The notes beneath the pieces are model-generated. The model had not been told where the DNA came from, ran no database searches, and worked only from the letters and a program-made list of their open reading frames with translations. The position numbers were made by a program, and so were the translations under genes. A stretch of 64,000 bases of DNA, taken from NCBI GenBank assembly GCA_023436065.1, contig JAEZKU010000064.1, positions 34,829 to 98,828 of the forward strand, in the 5' to 3' direction. The DNA comes from Bacillota bacterium. GTDB taxonomy: Bacteria > Bacillota > Clostridia > Lachnospirales > Lachnospiraceae. Below are positions 16,406 to 25,241 of this stretch, one piece after another. How positions within the stretch are numbered: the stretch's first letter is position 1; the number at the start of each line of letters is the position of its first letter.

Positions 16406-18880
16406 ATGCTTCATGAAACATTGAACGGCAATTGGAAAATGAGAGAAGTAAGCCAAAACGATTGGCTTGTTGCAGAAATTCCGGGCTCTGTTATGTCCGC
16501 GCTGCTAAATCATGGGAAAGCGCCGGATCCTCATTATCGGTTGAATGAATATGAGGTAAGAGAATTATTTCGTAAGGATTATGAATTTGTCAGAGATTTT
16601 ACCGTTTCTGAGGAACTCTTCGAAAAGGAAAAAACTGAGCTGATCTGTTACGGGCTTGACACATTGGCAGAAATTTATCTCAATGACAGCCTGCTTGCAA
16701 AGACCAATAATATGCATCGTACCTGGCGGTTTGAGTGCAAAGGCCTTCTGAACAGGGGAGAGAATCAGATCAGAATCGTATTCCGGGCTCCGATTACCTA
16801 TATCGAAAGCTATGAACCCGGAGAACATAAGGAAATCAGCTATATTGCGGCCGGTGCCATGAAGGGCAACCAATACTTAAGAAAAGCCCATTGTATGTTT
16901 GGCTGGGACTGGGGCGCTCAGCTGCCGGATGCGGGAATCTGGCACGATATCGAATTGATTGGTTATAGTGAGGGAAGAATTGAGGAGGTGGAGATACTCC
17001 AAACTCACAGGAAGGATCAGGTTGAGCTAAGGATTAACAGTGAGCTTACGTTGCTATCGACCGGGAGCTTTATGTTGGAGTACACTCTGACAACACCTGC
17101 GAATAAGGAAATGATATATCATATGCCGGTGGAGGGTGGCAGAAGTAGTTATTCTATAATTGTAGAACAGCCTCAGCTTTGGTGGCCAAACGGTTACGGT
17201 GAGCAACCACTCTATCATTTGTCAGTGGTTCTTAAAAATAAGGATTTGCTGCTGGATCATAAAGAGTTTACTCTTGGACTAAGAACAATGACAATCAGTC
17301 AGGAGAAGGATGAATGGGGCTCCGAATTTGCTTTCATGGTGAACGGCATCAAAATTTTTGCCAAAGGAGCGGATTATATTCCGGAGGATCTGGTGTATTC
17401 CAGAATAACCAGGGACAGGATAGAGTATCTTCTTGACAGCTGCGTCAGAGCAAACTTCAATTGCGTCAGGGTATGGGGCGGAGGCTATTATCCCTCTGAC
17501 ACCTTCTATGATATTTGTGACGGGCTGGGTCTGATCGTTTGGCAGGATCTGATGTATGCCTGCAATGTCTATGATCTGACCAGGGAGTTCGAAGAGAATA
17601 TCATTGAAGAAACCAGGGATAATGTAAAGCGCATCAGGCATCATGCCTCGCTGGGTCTGTGGTGCGGAAATAATGAGCTTGAATCAGCCTGGTACGTATG
17701 GCCTGATTTCCAACCCCATTCGGCACAACTTCGTGCGGACTATATCAAGCAGTTTGAATATGTATTACCCAAGGCAGTGGAAGAGTCTGATCATGCCACC
17801 TTCTTCTGGCCCTCCTCACCCTCCTCGGGCGGTTGTTTTGATAACCCCATCGATGAAAACAGGGGAGATACTCACTATTGGGACGTATGGCATGGATTAA
17901 AGCCCTTTGAAGATTACAGGAATTATTACTTCAGATTTTGCTCCGAATTCGGATTCCAATCCTTCCCGTCCATTAAGACGGTCAATACATTTACTGAGGA
18001 AGAGGACCGGAACATCTTCTCACGCGTGATGGAAAGTCATCAGAAAAATGCAGCGGCAAACGGGAAGATGCTCTATTACCTATCTGAGAATTTCCTGTAT
18101 CCCAAGGATTTTGAAAGCTTACTCTATGTCACACAGGTTCTTCAGGGCATGGCAATCAAATTCGGAGTGGAGCATTGGAGAAGACACCGCGGACGCTGTA
18201 TGGGTGCTGTTTACTGGCAGCTGAACGACGACTGGCCGGTTGCATCCTGGGCAAGTATAGACTATTACGGACGCTGGAAGGCTTTGCATTACATGGCGAA
18301 GAATTTCTTTGCACCGGTTGCCGGAAGCATCGCCAGAACGGAGCATACGATTGAAGCCCATATCCAAAATGAGCGTATGGTTGCTAAGAACTGTAAGGTG
18401 GTCCTAACCTTGAGAAGGATGGACTTTACAGTCCTGAAGCAGGATACCTTTGAAGCTGTCATCCCTGCTTTAACAGCCATGAAGCTCGGAGAAAGAGATT
18501 ATACGGATTTGATTTCCGGCATAGAGGAGCAGGTATTCGTGGAAGCGGTATTTACAGATGAGGATGGATATCAGAGTACGGAAGTCGAGCCCTTCGTGAG
18601 ATTTAAGCATCTGTCACTGGAAAAAGCAAAGCTATGTGTTAAGGTGACCGAGGAACAGGAGGAGTTTGTGCTGGAGGTTGCTTCAAATCGTCTGGCATGC
18701 TTTGTAGAGCTTGATTTTGAAGATGCAGATGCAATTTTCAGTGACAACTATTTCAACCTTACAAGCGGGAATCCAAAGATAGTCAGACTCAGAAAATCCG
18801 ATATTCAGGGCTCGCAATTTAGCAGCACGAAGGATTTGGAACAAAGGCTTAAGGTTCGTTCTCTTAAGGATACCTATTAA
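16406..18880 (+). CDS. Glycoside hydrolase family 2 beta-mannosidase
   Basis: Cleaves terminal beta-mannose from manno-oligosaccharides or N-glycan cores; no signal peptide, so cytoplasmic. Seen: 824 residues; N-terminal galactose-binding-like domain opening LNGNWKMREV; RKAHCMFGWDWG; central barrel with the acid/base Glu424 in CGNNE and the nucleophile Glu514 in CSEFGFQS; YWQLNDDWP; and a C-terminal beta domain. Motif wording fits beta-mannosidase rather than galactosidase or glucuronidase. The start is taken at ATG 16406, nine bases after GGAG; the ATG at 16397 touches the ribosome site. It pairs with the divergent ROK kinase. Confidence 0.9.
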   Translation: MLHETLNGNWKMREVSQNDWLVAEIPGSVMSALLNHGKAPDPHYRLNEYEVRELFRKDYEFVRDFTVSEELFEKEKTELICYGLDTLAEIYLNDSLLAKTNNMHRTWRFECKGLLNRGENQIRIVFRAPITYIESYEPGEHKEISYIAAGAMKGNQYLRKAHCMFGWDWGAQLPDAGIWHDIELIGYSEGRIEEVEILQTHRKDQVELRINSELTLLSTGSFMLEYTLTTPANKEMIYHMPVEGGRSSYSIIVEQPQLWWPNGYGEQPLYHLSVVLKNKDLLLDHKEFTLGLRTMTISQEKDEWGSEFAFMVNGIKIFAKGADYIPEDLVYSRITRDRIEYLLDSCVRANFNCVRVWGGGYYPSDTFYDICDGLGLIVWQDLMYACNVYDLTREFEENIIEETRDNVKRIRHHASLGLWCGNNELESAWYVWPDFQPHSAQLRADYIKQFEYVLPKAVEESDHATFFWPSSPSSGGCFDNPIDENRGDTHYWDVWHGLKPFEDYRNYYFRFCSEFGFQSFPSIKTVNTFTEEEDRNIFSRVMESHQKNAAANGKMLYYLSENFLYPKDFESLLYVTQVLQGMAIKFGVEHWRRHRGRCMGAVYWQLNDDWPVASWASIDYYGRWKALHYMAKNFFAPVAGSIARTEHTIEAHIQNERMVAKNCKVVLTLRRMDFTVLKQDTFEAVIPALTAMKLGERDYTDLISGIEEQVFVEAVFTDEDGYQSTEVEPFVRFKHLSLEKAKLCVKVTEEQEEFVLEVASNRLACFVELDFEDADAIFSDNYFNLTSGNPKIVRLRKSDIQGSQFSSTKDLEQRLKVRSLKDTY

Positions 18881-18962
18881 TCCCTATAAAGCATGATAAC
18901 CTGTTGCTTCCGGCATACTCGAGGCATATGTCGGCTTTAGGATATATCACGCAGTAAAAAAT

Positions 18963-18994
18963 AAGGCTGTGCGTTCATTCGCACAGCCTTTTAT
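18963..18994. terminator. Bidirectional terminator between mannosidase and nrdR
   Basis: Seen: AAGGCTGTGCG, loop TTCATT, perfect complement, then TTTTATAC on plus and TTATTTTTTAC on minus. It serves both converging genes. Confidence 0.88.
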
Positions 18995-19003
18995 ACATAT
19001 GAA

Positions 19004-19465
19004 TTAATGCTTATCGGTATCAAGGATTTTCTTCAGCTCATCCATAAAGGTGCTGACATCCTTAAATTCGCGGTAGACCGAAGCGAATCGAACATAGGCA
19101 ACCGGGTCCAGATCCTTTAATTTATCCATTAAGATTTCTCCGATGACATGGCTGGGGATCTCTTTATCTTCCCTATTGAAGATCGTGTTTTCTACATCAT
19201 CTACCAAAGCGGTGATCTGGTCAACTGATATCGGCCGCTTATGACAGGAACGGAATACACCCGCCTCAATTTTAGAACGGTCATAGGGTTCACGGTTATT
19301 ATCCTTCTTTATTACAACCAGCGGAATTGCCTCTACCTTTTCGTAGGTGGTAAATCTGCGCTGACATTCATCGCACTGACGGCGCCTTCTGATTGAATTG
19401 TTATCATCAGCAGGTCTCGAATCTATAACTCTTGTATTGTCCTTACTACAAAAAGGGCACTTCAT
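19004..19465 (-). CDS. nrdR: Transcriptional repressor NrdR
   Basis: Represses ribonucleotide reductase genes in response to ATP/dATP. Seen: 153 residues; N-terminal zinc ribbon with Cys3, Cys6, Cys31 and Cys34; the basic RRRRQCDECQRRFTTYE segment; then an ATP-cone domain. ATG start behind AGGAGG. ylmC lies upstream on the same strand, 140 bases away. In other clostridia the pair sigG-ylmC-nrdR is usually collinear; here ylmC-nrdR point the other way. Confidence 0.95.
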   Translation of the reverse strand: MKCPFCSKDNTRVIDSRPADDNNSIRRRRQCDECQRRFTTYEKVEAIPLVVIKKDNNREPYDRSKIEAGVFRSCHKRPISVDQITALVDDVENTIFNREDKEIPSHVIGEILMDKLKDLDPVAYVRFASVYREFKDVSTFMDELKKILDTDKH

Positions 19466-19605
19466 AGTAATATCCTCCTAAGTCATTCGTCATCAATCCT
19501 GTGTCTTTTGAAGCACATTCTGACAAGTCCTTGATATAACTTGATTATATTGAAGTTTTTCCAAACGGTCAAGAAAATTATTACACATTATTTCAAAATT
19601 TGATA

Positions 19606-19863
19606 CTATCCGATTTTAACCAGACATTTATCCAAATCTACATCAACTAATATGATATCTACTCCAATCTGCTTAATGTGGCTCTTACTGATAACATACT
19701 CGTGATCCCTGCCGAGGATGCCCCATACTTTGCAAGGGCCGGGAATAATGATATGCGTAATACAGCCGGTGCAGATATCGATCTCCACATCACACACATA
19801 ACCAAGTCGAACGCAGTCCCTGCAGTTAATCACTTCTTTTTCTCGCAGTTCACAAAAACGCAT
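19606..19863 (-). CDS. ylmC: YlmC/YmxH-family sporulation protein (PRC-barrel)
   Basis: Small protein of unknown biochemical role, tied to sporulation by its conserved place near sigG. Seen: 85 residues in one PRC-barrel; starts MRFCELREKEVIN, as family members do, so the internal ATG at 19863 is used rather than the upstream one at 19926. Eight cysteines, six of them in the first 35 residues (FCEL, NCRDC, YVCD, DICTGC). Similar cysteine-rich forms occur in clostridial members as far as I recall. Ribosome site GGTGG is modest. Confidence 0.82.
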   Translation of the reverse strand: MRFCELREKEVINCRDCVRLGYVCDVEIDICTGCITHIIIPGPCKVWGILGRDHEYVISKSHIKQIGVDIILVDVDLDKCLVKIG

Positions 19864-19992
19864 ATGACCACCCATTAGTATTCTTGGTTTATTATATGCG
19901 GACTTTTCGGAAATTCTATCCCTCATTTGCCATAGGTGACAAAAAAAAACTTATGTGGTATAATAAGCCATAATTTACATAATAAATTAAGG

Positions 19993-20078
19993 GTCAAAAG
20001 GTGCTTCGCACTTTTCCAGTTACAACAGATTGTCTTTGCAAGCTAGCTTGCAGAACAATACCGTAGGTGCTTTTTGAC
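19993..20078. repeat. Palindromic dispersed repeat, copy 1
   Basis: Seen: outer arms GTCAAAA (19993) / TTTTGAC (20072); a hairpin AAAAGGTGC-TTC-GCACTTTT; a central 16-bp palindrome TGCAAGCTAGCTTGCA (20037-20052); and a small ACC/GGT hairpin. Read against the reverse complement of the element at 29957-30070 it matches in order and wording along its whole length, so both belong to one family. It lies 20 bases before the next gene. Confidence 0.7.
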
Positions 20079-20101
20079 ACTTTATGAAAATGGAGGTAAA
20101 T

Positions 20102-20797
20102 ATGTTACAGGCTATAGAGGATTTTTTACGTAACGGGGTAATGTTAAACTGGATTGCACCCATCTTAGGTACCATCATGGGAGCAATTGCTATAAAATTG
20201 CTGATTGACAGATATAAAAGTAAATCAGTGATCAGTATCATTAATATCGCAAATAACCGTTTCGTGGATGCAATCAGACCTTTCTTCATCGAAGAGATTG
20301 AGATTGACATGAAGATCGTCATAAATATCAGAAATGCAATCAAGAGGGAATATTGTGCGGACGATGACATGATTTTCACCATCGAGCAGCTGAAGGAGCA
20401 GATCATCCTGGATATCTCGGAAACAAAATATCTTTCTGAGGAAAGAAAGAAACAGCTGATACATAATGTGTATTCAAAATTTGATAATTTTCAGGCAGAG
20501 ACCGATACGGATATCGTAGAGGAGCAGACAGAACTGATTAAATATGAGATCAACAAGCTTAGAGTGAACAATTATTATTTGGCGATTATCTCTGTATTAA
20601 TCATTGTAATGGCGATTATACTTATGATAAGCTATTTCTATACCATGAATTTCAATAACTTGTACTGGCTGATCATTATCCTGCCCCTGGTCTTATTTAT
20701 CGCTGAGATGATTACGGAGAATGTCGTGCAGAACAGTAGAATCAAGAAGAGCCTGGAGCATTATAAGACTGAGAAGACTGAAGTAAAGGTTGGTTAA
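20102..20797 (+). CDS. Membrane protein of unknown function
   Basis: Not recognised. Seen: 231 residues; one hydrophobic segment near the N-terminus (about 14-36); a charged, mostly helical middle part of about 120 residues rich in Glu/Ile/Lys; then two adjacent hydrophobic segments (about 157-180 and 187-210) and a short charged tail. The start is the ATG at 20102 behind GGAGG; the ATG at 20084 lies before that site. It is a single-gene unit between a palindromic repeat and a hairpin terminator. The middle could be a coiled-coil or cytoplasmic sensor part; no catalytic motif seen. Confidence 0.75.
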   Translation: MLQAIEDFLRNGVMLNWIAPILGTIMGAIAIKLLIDRYKSKSVISIINIANNRFVDAIRPFFIEEIEIDMKIVINIRNAIKREYCADDDMIFTIEQLKEQIILDISETKYLSEERKKQLIHNVYSKFDNFQAETDTDIVEEQTELIKYEINKLRVNNYYLAIISVLIIVMAIILMISYFYTMNFNNLYWLIIILPLVLFIAEMITENVVQNSRIKKSLEHYKTEKTEVKVG

Positions 20798-20809
20798 CAG
20801 CAAACTTAA

Positions 20810-20880
20810 AATGCCGATTTCCGAAAGTGCCTCTGATCCGGATCTAACCGGACAGGGATACTAGTGAAACCGGCATTCTT
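20810..20880. terminator. Hairpin between converging genes
   Basis: Seen: ATGCCGATTTC (20811-20821) pairs with GAAACCGGCAT (20866-20876) with one mismatch, around a long loop that holds its own short stem (TCCGGAT region). Modest T-runs on both sides. Probable bidirectional terminator. Confidence 0.5.
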
Positions 20881-22181
20881 TATATACTGTCCAATGGGAT
20901 TTTTACGACCTCATACTGAGAATTTACTACCAACCATAACTGCGGATTATAGACCATGATACTCCAAATGCCCATACCGATTAATCCATGCTCGACTACT
21001 AATTCCATCAGTGCATTGTAACTTCTGGCATCGGTAAACCATACGATATGCTGGACCGGAAAACCAATGGTGTATTGATAATAGTTGAAATACGGTGACT
21101 GGGAGGGGGTATCAAATTGGATCGGGACGTTTAAATCCCGGGCTAAGCTTAGAGCCGCATCGATGGTTAAGGAATTACCAATCGTTCTGCCTTGTATAAA
21201 GGGTAGCGGCCAATCATATGCAAGAGTAGGCACTCCGATGATGCACTTATCAGGAGGAACACTCTGTAGTGCATAATTGGTGAATGTGCTGATTTTCTGA
21301 ATAGAAAATACGGGTGCGGGTGGAGTGCTGTTGGTTCCCCAGACAAATTCCAGAAATATAATTCCGCTCACCAGAGTGTTGATTACGGAATAATCAATCT
21401 GTTCAAAGGTTATCTCACCATTCATGCTTTGAATATTCGGATTGATGGATACAAATACGAGATATCCTTCTGCGATCAGACGAGTGGAGGCTTTGGCAAG
21501 AAATTTCTCATATAAGTTCTGGTTTGATGTATTCATAAAATTGAATATGAAGTTCACACCGGCATAACCCTTTGATTTTAATAAATCGATCAGGATCTCC
21601 AGCTGCTTGTTTTGAAATTCTTCATTCAGCAATAATTCATAGATAGCCTCAAGGTCCGGTTCACCCTGGGCAGAGAGGGTACTCAGCATAATGAGCGGTA
21701 TCGTATCATATTCCTTCGCCAGACGTACGGTTTCTGTATCATCATAATAAGAAGAGATTTCTCCGTCCTTCCTGAATCTGTAATTGAAGACAGAAAGGTA
21801 TGTCAGGTTTGGCAGGGTCTTTCTCAGCAGTTCCTCACTGATAAACGGATAACCATATCCATGCGTAGTAATGGTACCACCGGTGTTGTAGCTGATTACA
21901 ATTGTTTCTCCCGGATAGATCTGCTCCCTATTTGCGAGGAACGGATTGTTCCTCAATATTTGCATCACTGATACACCATAGGCAGCCGCGATACTCCCTA
22001 AGGTATCACCTTCCTGAACTGTATGAGTCTGAAGAGGATATACGATGACGATAGTCTGCCCGGGAACCAATTCATAGGGGTTGGTCAATTCGTTATCCTG
22101 TATAATTTTTTCAGTAGATACGCTATAGGCAGCAGCGATTGAATCAATTGTTTCACCCGGTTGTACGACATGAATCTCCAT
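20880..22181 (-). CDS. LysM + GH18-like spore cortex/germination protein with degenerate active site
   Basis: Related to YaaH/SleL, spore peptidoglycan-binding N-acetylglucosaminidases. Seen: 433 residues; no signal peptide; two LysM repeats (about 2-47 and 52-97), each with QxGDT/PGET-type ends; then a GH18 barrel (about 105-430). The family catalytic segment (GVNIDFE in active members) reads GVNFIFNF here: residues 212 (Ile) and 214 (Asn) replace the catalytic Asp and Glu. Other landmarks (GIPTLAYDW-like GVPTLAYDW, YALQSVPPDKCIIG) are intact, so the fold is kept. Likely a binding or structural protein rather than an enzyme. ATG behind GAGGT. Confidence 0.85.
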   Translation of the reverse strand: MEIHVVQPGETIDSIAAAYSVSTEKIIQDNELTNPYELVPGQTIVIVYPLQTHTVQEGDTLGSIAAAYGVSVMQILRNNPFLANREQIYPGETIVISYNTGGTITTHGYGYPFISEELLRKTLPNLTYLSVFNYRFRKDGEISSYYDDTETVRLAKEYDTIPLIMLSTLSAQGEPDLEAIYELLLNEEFQNKQLEILIDLLKSKGYAGVNFIFNFMNTSNQNLYEKFLAKASTRLIAEGYLVFVSINPNIQSMNGEITFEQIDYSVINTLVSGIIFLEFVWGTNSTPPAPVFSIQKISTFTNYALQSVPPDKCIIGVPTLAYDWPLPFIQGRTIGNSLTIDAALSLARDLNVPIQFDTPSQSPYFNYYQYTIGFPVQHIVWFTDARSYNALMELVVEHGLIGMGIWSIMVYNPQLWLVVNSQYEVVKIPLDSI

Positions 22182-22336
22182 GGGTTACCTCAAAAATGTT
22201 CTTTATACATTGTATGTATGGAAATATAAGTATATTATCAAGGATTTTATTCTTGCATATCATTTCATCCTTTGCTATACTTCAAGCAGGTAAATGATTC
22301 CTTCTGAGCGGGAGAGGCTTAGGAAGGAGTAATAAG

Positions 22337-23869
22337 ATGTTCAGTAAAGCATTCAGTGCCGCAATCCATGGGATTGACGGTTTGATCGTATCTGTGGAGG
22401 CGGATGTCAGTGATGGCCTTCCGCTATTTGATATGGTCGGTTATCTTGGTTCCGAGGTGAAGGAAGCAAGAGAGAGAGTAAGGATTGCACTGAAGAATTC
22501 CGGATACCAGCTGCCTGCGAAGCGTATCACAGTCAATCTGTCTCCTGCAGATATCCGTAAGGAAGGTACCGCCTTCGATCTGCCGGTAGCAATCGCAATT
22601 CTGACGGCCTTTGGCCATCTGCCCGAAGAGTATTTGAAGGATACTTTAATCATCGGGGAACTCAGCTTGAACGGTAATGTGAATAAAGTGAACGGGGTCC
22701 TGCCCATTGTATATTCCGCAAAGATGCAGGGCTTTCAAAGGTGCGTCGTTCCGATGGAAAATGTCAAAGAGGGGGCTGTTGTGGAGGGGATTCTCACCTA
22801 TGGAGTCCGGACACTTTTGGAAGCAGTAGAGCTTCTGTGCGGTCGGGGAGAGCACACGCCAGAGAAGGTTGATGCAGGTGAACTGTTTACCACCAAGGAG
22901 AACGAAGAGGGAATCGATTTCTCAGAGGTTGCCGGTCAGCTGGCGGCAAAGAGAGCAATCGAAATAGCAGCCTCAGGGATGCACAATATCCTGATGATCG
23001 GACCGCCCGGTGCCGGAAAAACAATGCTGGCCAAGCGGATACCCACGATTTTGCCGAAGCTCACCTTTGACGAAAGCATGGATATTTCAAAGATTTACAG
23101 TATTGCGGGATTAATGGGGGAGCAGGCACTGATTTCAAGAAGACCATTTCGAAATCCTCATCATTCCATTACCACCACTGCCTTGGTTGGCGGTGGTCAG
23201 GTTCCTAAGCCCGGTGAAATCAGCCTGGCCCATCTGGGGGTCCTGTTTCTGGACGAGCTACCCGAATTTCAGAAGAGTACGATTGAAGTATTGAGACAGC
23301 CTCTGGAGGAAAAATCTGTCACAATCTCCAGATTAAGTGCTACCTACCGGTATCCTGCAGGCTTTATGCTGGTCGCTGCTGCTAACCCCTGTTCCTGCGG
23401 ATATTATCCGGACCGTAGCCGATGCAGTTGCTCCATACCTATGGTAAGACGATATCTGGGCAAAATATCACAGCCCCTATTAGACCGGTTTGATATCTGT
23501 ATCGAGGCATTACCAATGAATTATCAGGAGCTTTTACAAAAGGAAAAGCAGGAGACTTCGGCTGAGATCCGTAAAAGGGTTGAGGCTGCCAGAGAGCTTC
23601 AACTTAAGCGATATCAGGGTGAGAATATCTATTTTAATTCACAGCTTTCACCCAGGAGTATAAAGAAGTATTGTAAGCTTGGGCATAGGGAACAGGAGCT
23701 TTTAGAGGAAGCCTTTGTCAAGCTGAATTTCACCGCCAGGGCATATCACAGAATCCTGAGGGTGGCCAGGACCATTGCTGATTTAGATCAAAGTGACAGC
23801 ATCCGGATCAAGCATCTGAGTGAGGCAATCTGTTATCGCAGCATAGATCAGAAATATTGGGGAGAGTGA
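22337..23869 (+). CDS. comM: YifB/ComM-family Mg-chelatase-like AAA ATPase
   Basis: Hexameric helicase-like ATPase; in Gram-negatives ComM promotes branch migration during transformation. Seen: 510 residues; N-terminal Lon-protease-like domain (1-170, NLSPADIRKEG); AAA core with Walker A GPPGAGKT (about 222-229) and Walker B LFLDELPEF; a Cys-rich insert (CSCGYYPDRSRCSC); and a C-terminal Mg-chelatase domain. ATG start behind GGAAGGAG. dprA follows after 10 bases, and both act on incoming single-stranded DNA, so a shared role in uptake or recombination is likely. Confidence 0.92.
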   Translation: MFSKAFSAAIHGIDGLIVSVEADVSDGLPLFDMVGYLGSEVKEARERVRIALKNSGYQLPAKRITVNLSPADIRKEGTAFDLPVAIAILTAFGHLPEEYLKDTLIIGELSLNGNVNKVNGVLPIVYSAKMQGFQRCVVPMENVKEGAVVEGILTYGVRTLLEAVELLCGRGEHTPEKVDAGELFTTKENEEGIDFSEVAGQLAAKRAIEIAASGMHNILMIGPPGAGKTMLAKRIPTILPKLTFDESMDISKIYSIAGLMGEQALISRRPFRNPHHSITTTALVGGGQVPKPGEISLAHLGVLFLDELPEFQKSTIEVLRQPLEEKSVTISRLSATYRYPAGFMLVAAANPCSCGYYPDRSRCSCSIPMVRRYLGKISQPLLDRFDICIEALPMNYQELLQKEKQETSAEIRKRVEAARELQLKRYQGENIYFNSQLSPRSIKKYCKLGHREQELLEEAFVKLNFTARAYHRILRVARTIADLDQSDSIRIKHLSEAICYRSIDQKYWGE

Positions 23870-23879
23870 GGGGGCAGGC

Positions 23880-24998
23880 ATGGAGCATAATATTTATAAC
23901 TATTGGTTATGTAACAGAAAGAACATCGGTCCGGTTAAAATCGATGCTTTGCTTCGGGTTTACGGCTGTGCTGAAGAAATATTTCACCTGTCGAAAGAAG
24001 CACTGGCGGGCTGTAAGGAGAGCTGCTTAAATGAAGCGGGGCAGAGGCTTTTTACGGACGAGGATATTGCTTCACTTTTTACCGCAAGAGATAGTGAGAA
24101 GCTGAAGGAAGAGTATCACATTCTTAAGGAGAAAGGAATACGCTTCCTAACAAAGGAGGATGAGGAATATCCTGATAAATTAAGATCAATCTATGCCGCA
24201 CCCTTTTCCCTCTATGTGAAGGGCTCATTGCCTGCAAAAGGAAGCAAATGCCTTTCAGTGATTGGTGCCAGAGACTGTTCCCAATACGGAAGGGAGATGG
24301 CAAGATATCTTGCAGGGGCAGTTGCTAAAGAAGGAATTGCGGTCATAAGCGGACTTGCCAGAGGAATAGATACCTATTCCCATCAGGGTGCCTTAAGTGC
24401 AGGAGGTCTAACCTATGCAGTGCTCGGATGCGGAATCGATACCTGTTATCCGAGGGAGAACATAGGACTTTATATGGAAATACAACAGCAGGGCGGAATC
24501 CTGTCGGAATATGCACCGGGAATAAAACCCTTCGCAGGAAATTTCCCGATGCGTAATCGTATTATCAGTGGTCTCAGTGATGGAATCCTGATCATTGAAG
24601 CGAGAATGAAGAGTGGATCCCTGATTACGGTGGACATGGGACTGGATCAGGGGAAGGATATTTATGCTTTGCCGGGAAGAGCTACGGATCCTTTGAGTGA
24701 TGGATGTAATAATCTGATTAAGCTTGGGGCAAAACCCGTGACTTCACCAAAGGACATCTTAGAGGATATGCTTCCCGGCTACCGGGAGGTGCCGGAGAAA
24801 TCGAAGTCTGCCGGCGTGGGAGCAGAGGATGAGACCAAAAAAATCTTCTCCTGTCTGACTTCAGATCCGAAGCATATCGAGGAGCTTGCTCTTCTTACAG
24901 GCTTACGCATCGATCAGCTGATGGAGCAGCTTCTTATATTAGAGCTTCGAGGACTGGTTCGGCAGACGATGAAAAACTATTATTGTATTTCAAAATAA
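23880..24998 (+). CDS. dprA: DNA-processing protein DprA
   Basis: Loads RecA on single-stranded DNA during transformation. Seen: 372 residues; N-terminal SAM-like helical part; Rossmann-like domain with SVIGARDCSQYG and ISGLARGIDTYSHQGAL; GSLITVDMGLDQG; and a C-terminal winged helix (about 310-370). ATG start; the upstream ribosome site is weak (GGGGG), which together with the 10-base gap suggests coupling to comM. The dprA-topA neighbourhood is conserved in Bacillus and clostridia. Confidence 0.93.
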   Translation: MEHNIYNYWLCNRKNIGPVKIDALLRVYGCAEEIFHLSKEALAGCKESCLNEAGQRLFTDEDIASLFTARDSEKLKEEYHILKEKGIRFLTKEDEEYPDKLRSIYAAPFSLYVKGSLPAKGSKCLSVIGARDCSQYGREMARYLAGAVAKEGIAVISGLARGIDTYSHQGALSAGGLTYAVLGCGIDTCYPRENIGLYMEIQQQGGILSEYAPGIKPFAGNFPMRNRIISGLSDGILIIEARMKSGSLITVDMGLDQGKDIYALPGRATDPLSDGCNNLIKLGAKPVTSPKDILEDMLPGYREVPEKSKSAGVGAEDETKKIFSCLTSDPKHIEELALLTGLRIDQLMEQLLILELRGLVRQTMKNYYCISK

Positions 24999-25006
24999 GA
25001 CAGCTT

Positions 25007-25050
25007 GCATTCTGGATATTAGTGGTATACAATATACCGGATGCTTTTTT
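25007..25050 (+). terminator. Terminator after dprA
   Basis: Seen: GCATTC/GGATGC outer pairing with a perfect GGTATA/TATACC inner stem, then TTTTTT. Outer stem is imperfect. Confidence 0.6.
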
Positions 25051-25134
25051 GTCATAGCCATCGTTTATTGATAGGAATTCCTTTCGGTAATTATGAACAA
25101 ACTATGGACGAAATGAAAAAAAATTATAAACAGC

Positions 25135-25163
25135 TTGAAAATAAATAAGAAATAGTTTATGCT
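25135..25163 (+). promoter_or_regulatory. Candidate promoter for topA
   Basis: Seen: TTGAAA (25135-25140), 17 bases, TATGCT (25158-25163), about 80 bases before the topA start and after the dprA terminator. Confidence 0.45.
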
Positions 25164-25241
25164 TCTTTTGTTTAGAACCAAGCATATGAAATTAATGTCT
25201 GATATCCAAACAGCAAAATAAGAAATGAGGGAATTACTAGA

